Source of the DNA: Duganella sp. 1411
Lineage (GTDB): Bacteria; Pseudomonadota; Gammaproteobacteria; Burkholderiales; Burkholderiaceae_D
Assembly: GCF_017833525.1 (NCBI RefSeq)
Contig: NZ_JAFICD010000003.1
Location: 744,001 to 808,000, forward strand
DNA: 64,000 nt
Reading direction: 5' to 3'
Shown here one piece after another: positions 63,198-64,000 of the stretch. The notes below the pieces were generated by a model. The model was given only the letters and a program-made list of their open reading frames with translations, did no database searches and was not told where the DNA came from. The position numbers were made by a program, and so were the translations under genes. Within the stretch, counting starts at the first letter, position 1; each line of letters begins with the position of its first letter.

Positions 63198-63938
63198 CTA
63201 TCTGTATCTTGCGAGGATCTGGTCGATGCTGCCATCTTTGAGCATGGTCTCGATGACACTGTTGACTTGCTCGAACGGCACCTGCGACTTGCGCGAGAAC
63301 GCGCATTGCGCCTTGAAGTTGATGAACACCAGCTCCGGACGCAGATGCAGCGCCGGATGCTGGCGCTGCAGGTAGGACATCGTGGTCTCGCCGATGACGG
63401 CGTACTGCGTCTTGCCGGCCAGGATTTGCTGGATGTTCTGCTCGATCGTGAGCGCGTCGACCCGCGTGAAGCCCTTGCCCAGCACCTGCTCGATGCGCGG
63501 ATAACGGTAGCCGGCCACCGTGCCGACCGGCTTGTTGCGCAAGCCCCGCAGCGAACCGACGACCGGCGCGTCGCCCCGGGCCACCACCATTTCGGTGTCC
63601 GGCAGCAGCGGCGTGCTCCAGTGGTAGTCGCCGTCGATCCAGAACGGCATGACGTAGCACATGCCGTCGGCGCGGCCGCTGCTGAGGACCTGCTTGACGC
63701 CCGGCACGTCGACGCTGAGGTAGACCGGGCGCCGGCCCAGCCGCCTGGCCATGGCGTCGCCCAGGTCCTTGAGGATGCCGCCGGTGAGGATGCCGTTCTC
63801 GAAGCGCACGATCGGCATGGCCTGGTCCAGCGGCGCGATCATGACGAAGTCCCCGGACGCGGCCTGCACGGAGGTCGAGGCGCATAGCGGCAAGATCGTC
63901 AGCAACGTGGCCACTATGCGCAGGGCGGTTTTGGGCAT
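63198..63938 (-). CDS. Periplasmic solute-binding protein family 3
   Basis: The 246-aa protein has a signal peptide (about 1-27) and a family 3 solute-binding fold: MPIVRFENGILTGGILKDLGDAMARRLGRRPVYLSVD, GVKQVLSSGRADGMCYVM, GTVAGYRYPRIEQVL and CAFSRKSQVPFEQVN. No transporter membrane genes accompany it, so it may serve as a sensor or orphan binding protein. It is convergent with the flavoprotein gene, with a 10-bp gap. Ligand unknown. Confidence 0.88.
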   Translation of the reverse strand: MPKTALRIVATLLTILPLCASTSVQAASGDFVMIAPLDQAMPIVRFENGILTGGILKDLGDAMARRLGRRPVYLSVDVPGVKQVLSSGRADGMCYVMPFWIDGDYHWSTPLLPDTEMVVARGDAPVVGSLRGLRNKPVGTVAGYRYPRIEQVLGKGFTRVDALTIEQNIQQILAGKTQYAVIGETTMSYLQRQHPALHLRPELVFINFKAQCAFSRKSQVPFEQVNSVIETMLKDGSIDQILARYR

Positions 63939-64000
63939 GTCCGGTTATCCAGGAGGAGGAAATCCCCCATTATAAGGCGGACACGACAGCTTCAGGAGGT

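Overview
High-GC DNA whose gene families and style suggest a betaproteobacterium, most likely Oxalobacteraceae (Massilia, Duganella or Janthinobacterium type). This is an inference from gene content and intergenic repeats; no rRNA, tRNA, CRISPR array or insertion sequence was seen.

Region 1 (1-13260, + strand) holds the 3' part of a giant protein built almost wholly of 8-residue Thr/Ser-rich repeats and ending in an EF-hand-like domain. It is followed by a type I secretion ABC transporter and its membrane fusion protein. Region 2 (13438-31391, - strand) is a run of sugar and glycosyltransferase genes: CDP-glucose synthesis, 4,6-dehydration and C3 deoxygenation (rfbF, rfbG, rfbH), a sugar dehydratase/reductase, a two-subunit transketolase, an FdtA/B/C-type 3-acylamino sugar set, two large SPINDLY-type (GT41) transferases fused to extra domains, separate GT2 enzymes and an FkbM methyltransferase. 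Region 3 (31643-42814, - strand) is a second, complete giant octad-repeat protein of 3723 aa, directly upstream of region 2 on the same strand. There is no flippase or polymerase in region 2. The simplest reading is that SPINDLY enzymes glycosylate the Ser/Thr-rich giant proteins in the cytoplasm before type I export. This is the most interesting candidate system here and is a hypothesis.

Region 4 (43022-56702) is ordinary chromosome: nudC with a thioredoxin-like gene, a HigBA/RelE-type toxin-antitoxin pair with a visible promoter-operator, an M28 peptidase homologue lacking two catalytic positions, two LysR regulators each divergent from an oxidoreductase gene, a DUF4148 protein, two chemoreceptors, a lipoprotein and an OmpW-family porin.

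Region 5 (56882-63187, + strand) looks like one operon: a two-subunit molybdenum hydroxylase (isoquinoline 1-oxidoreductase type), soxX, soxY, soxZ, soxA, a small cytochrome c and a flavocytochrome c flavoprotein. SoxB and SoxCD are not present. A periplasmic solute-binding protein gene (63198-63938, -) ends the window.

A palindromic intergenic repeat containing GTAGGGCGGATTAGCG lies between four convergent gene pairs and was not seen elsewhere in the window.
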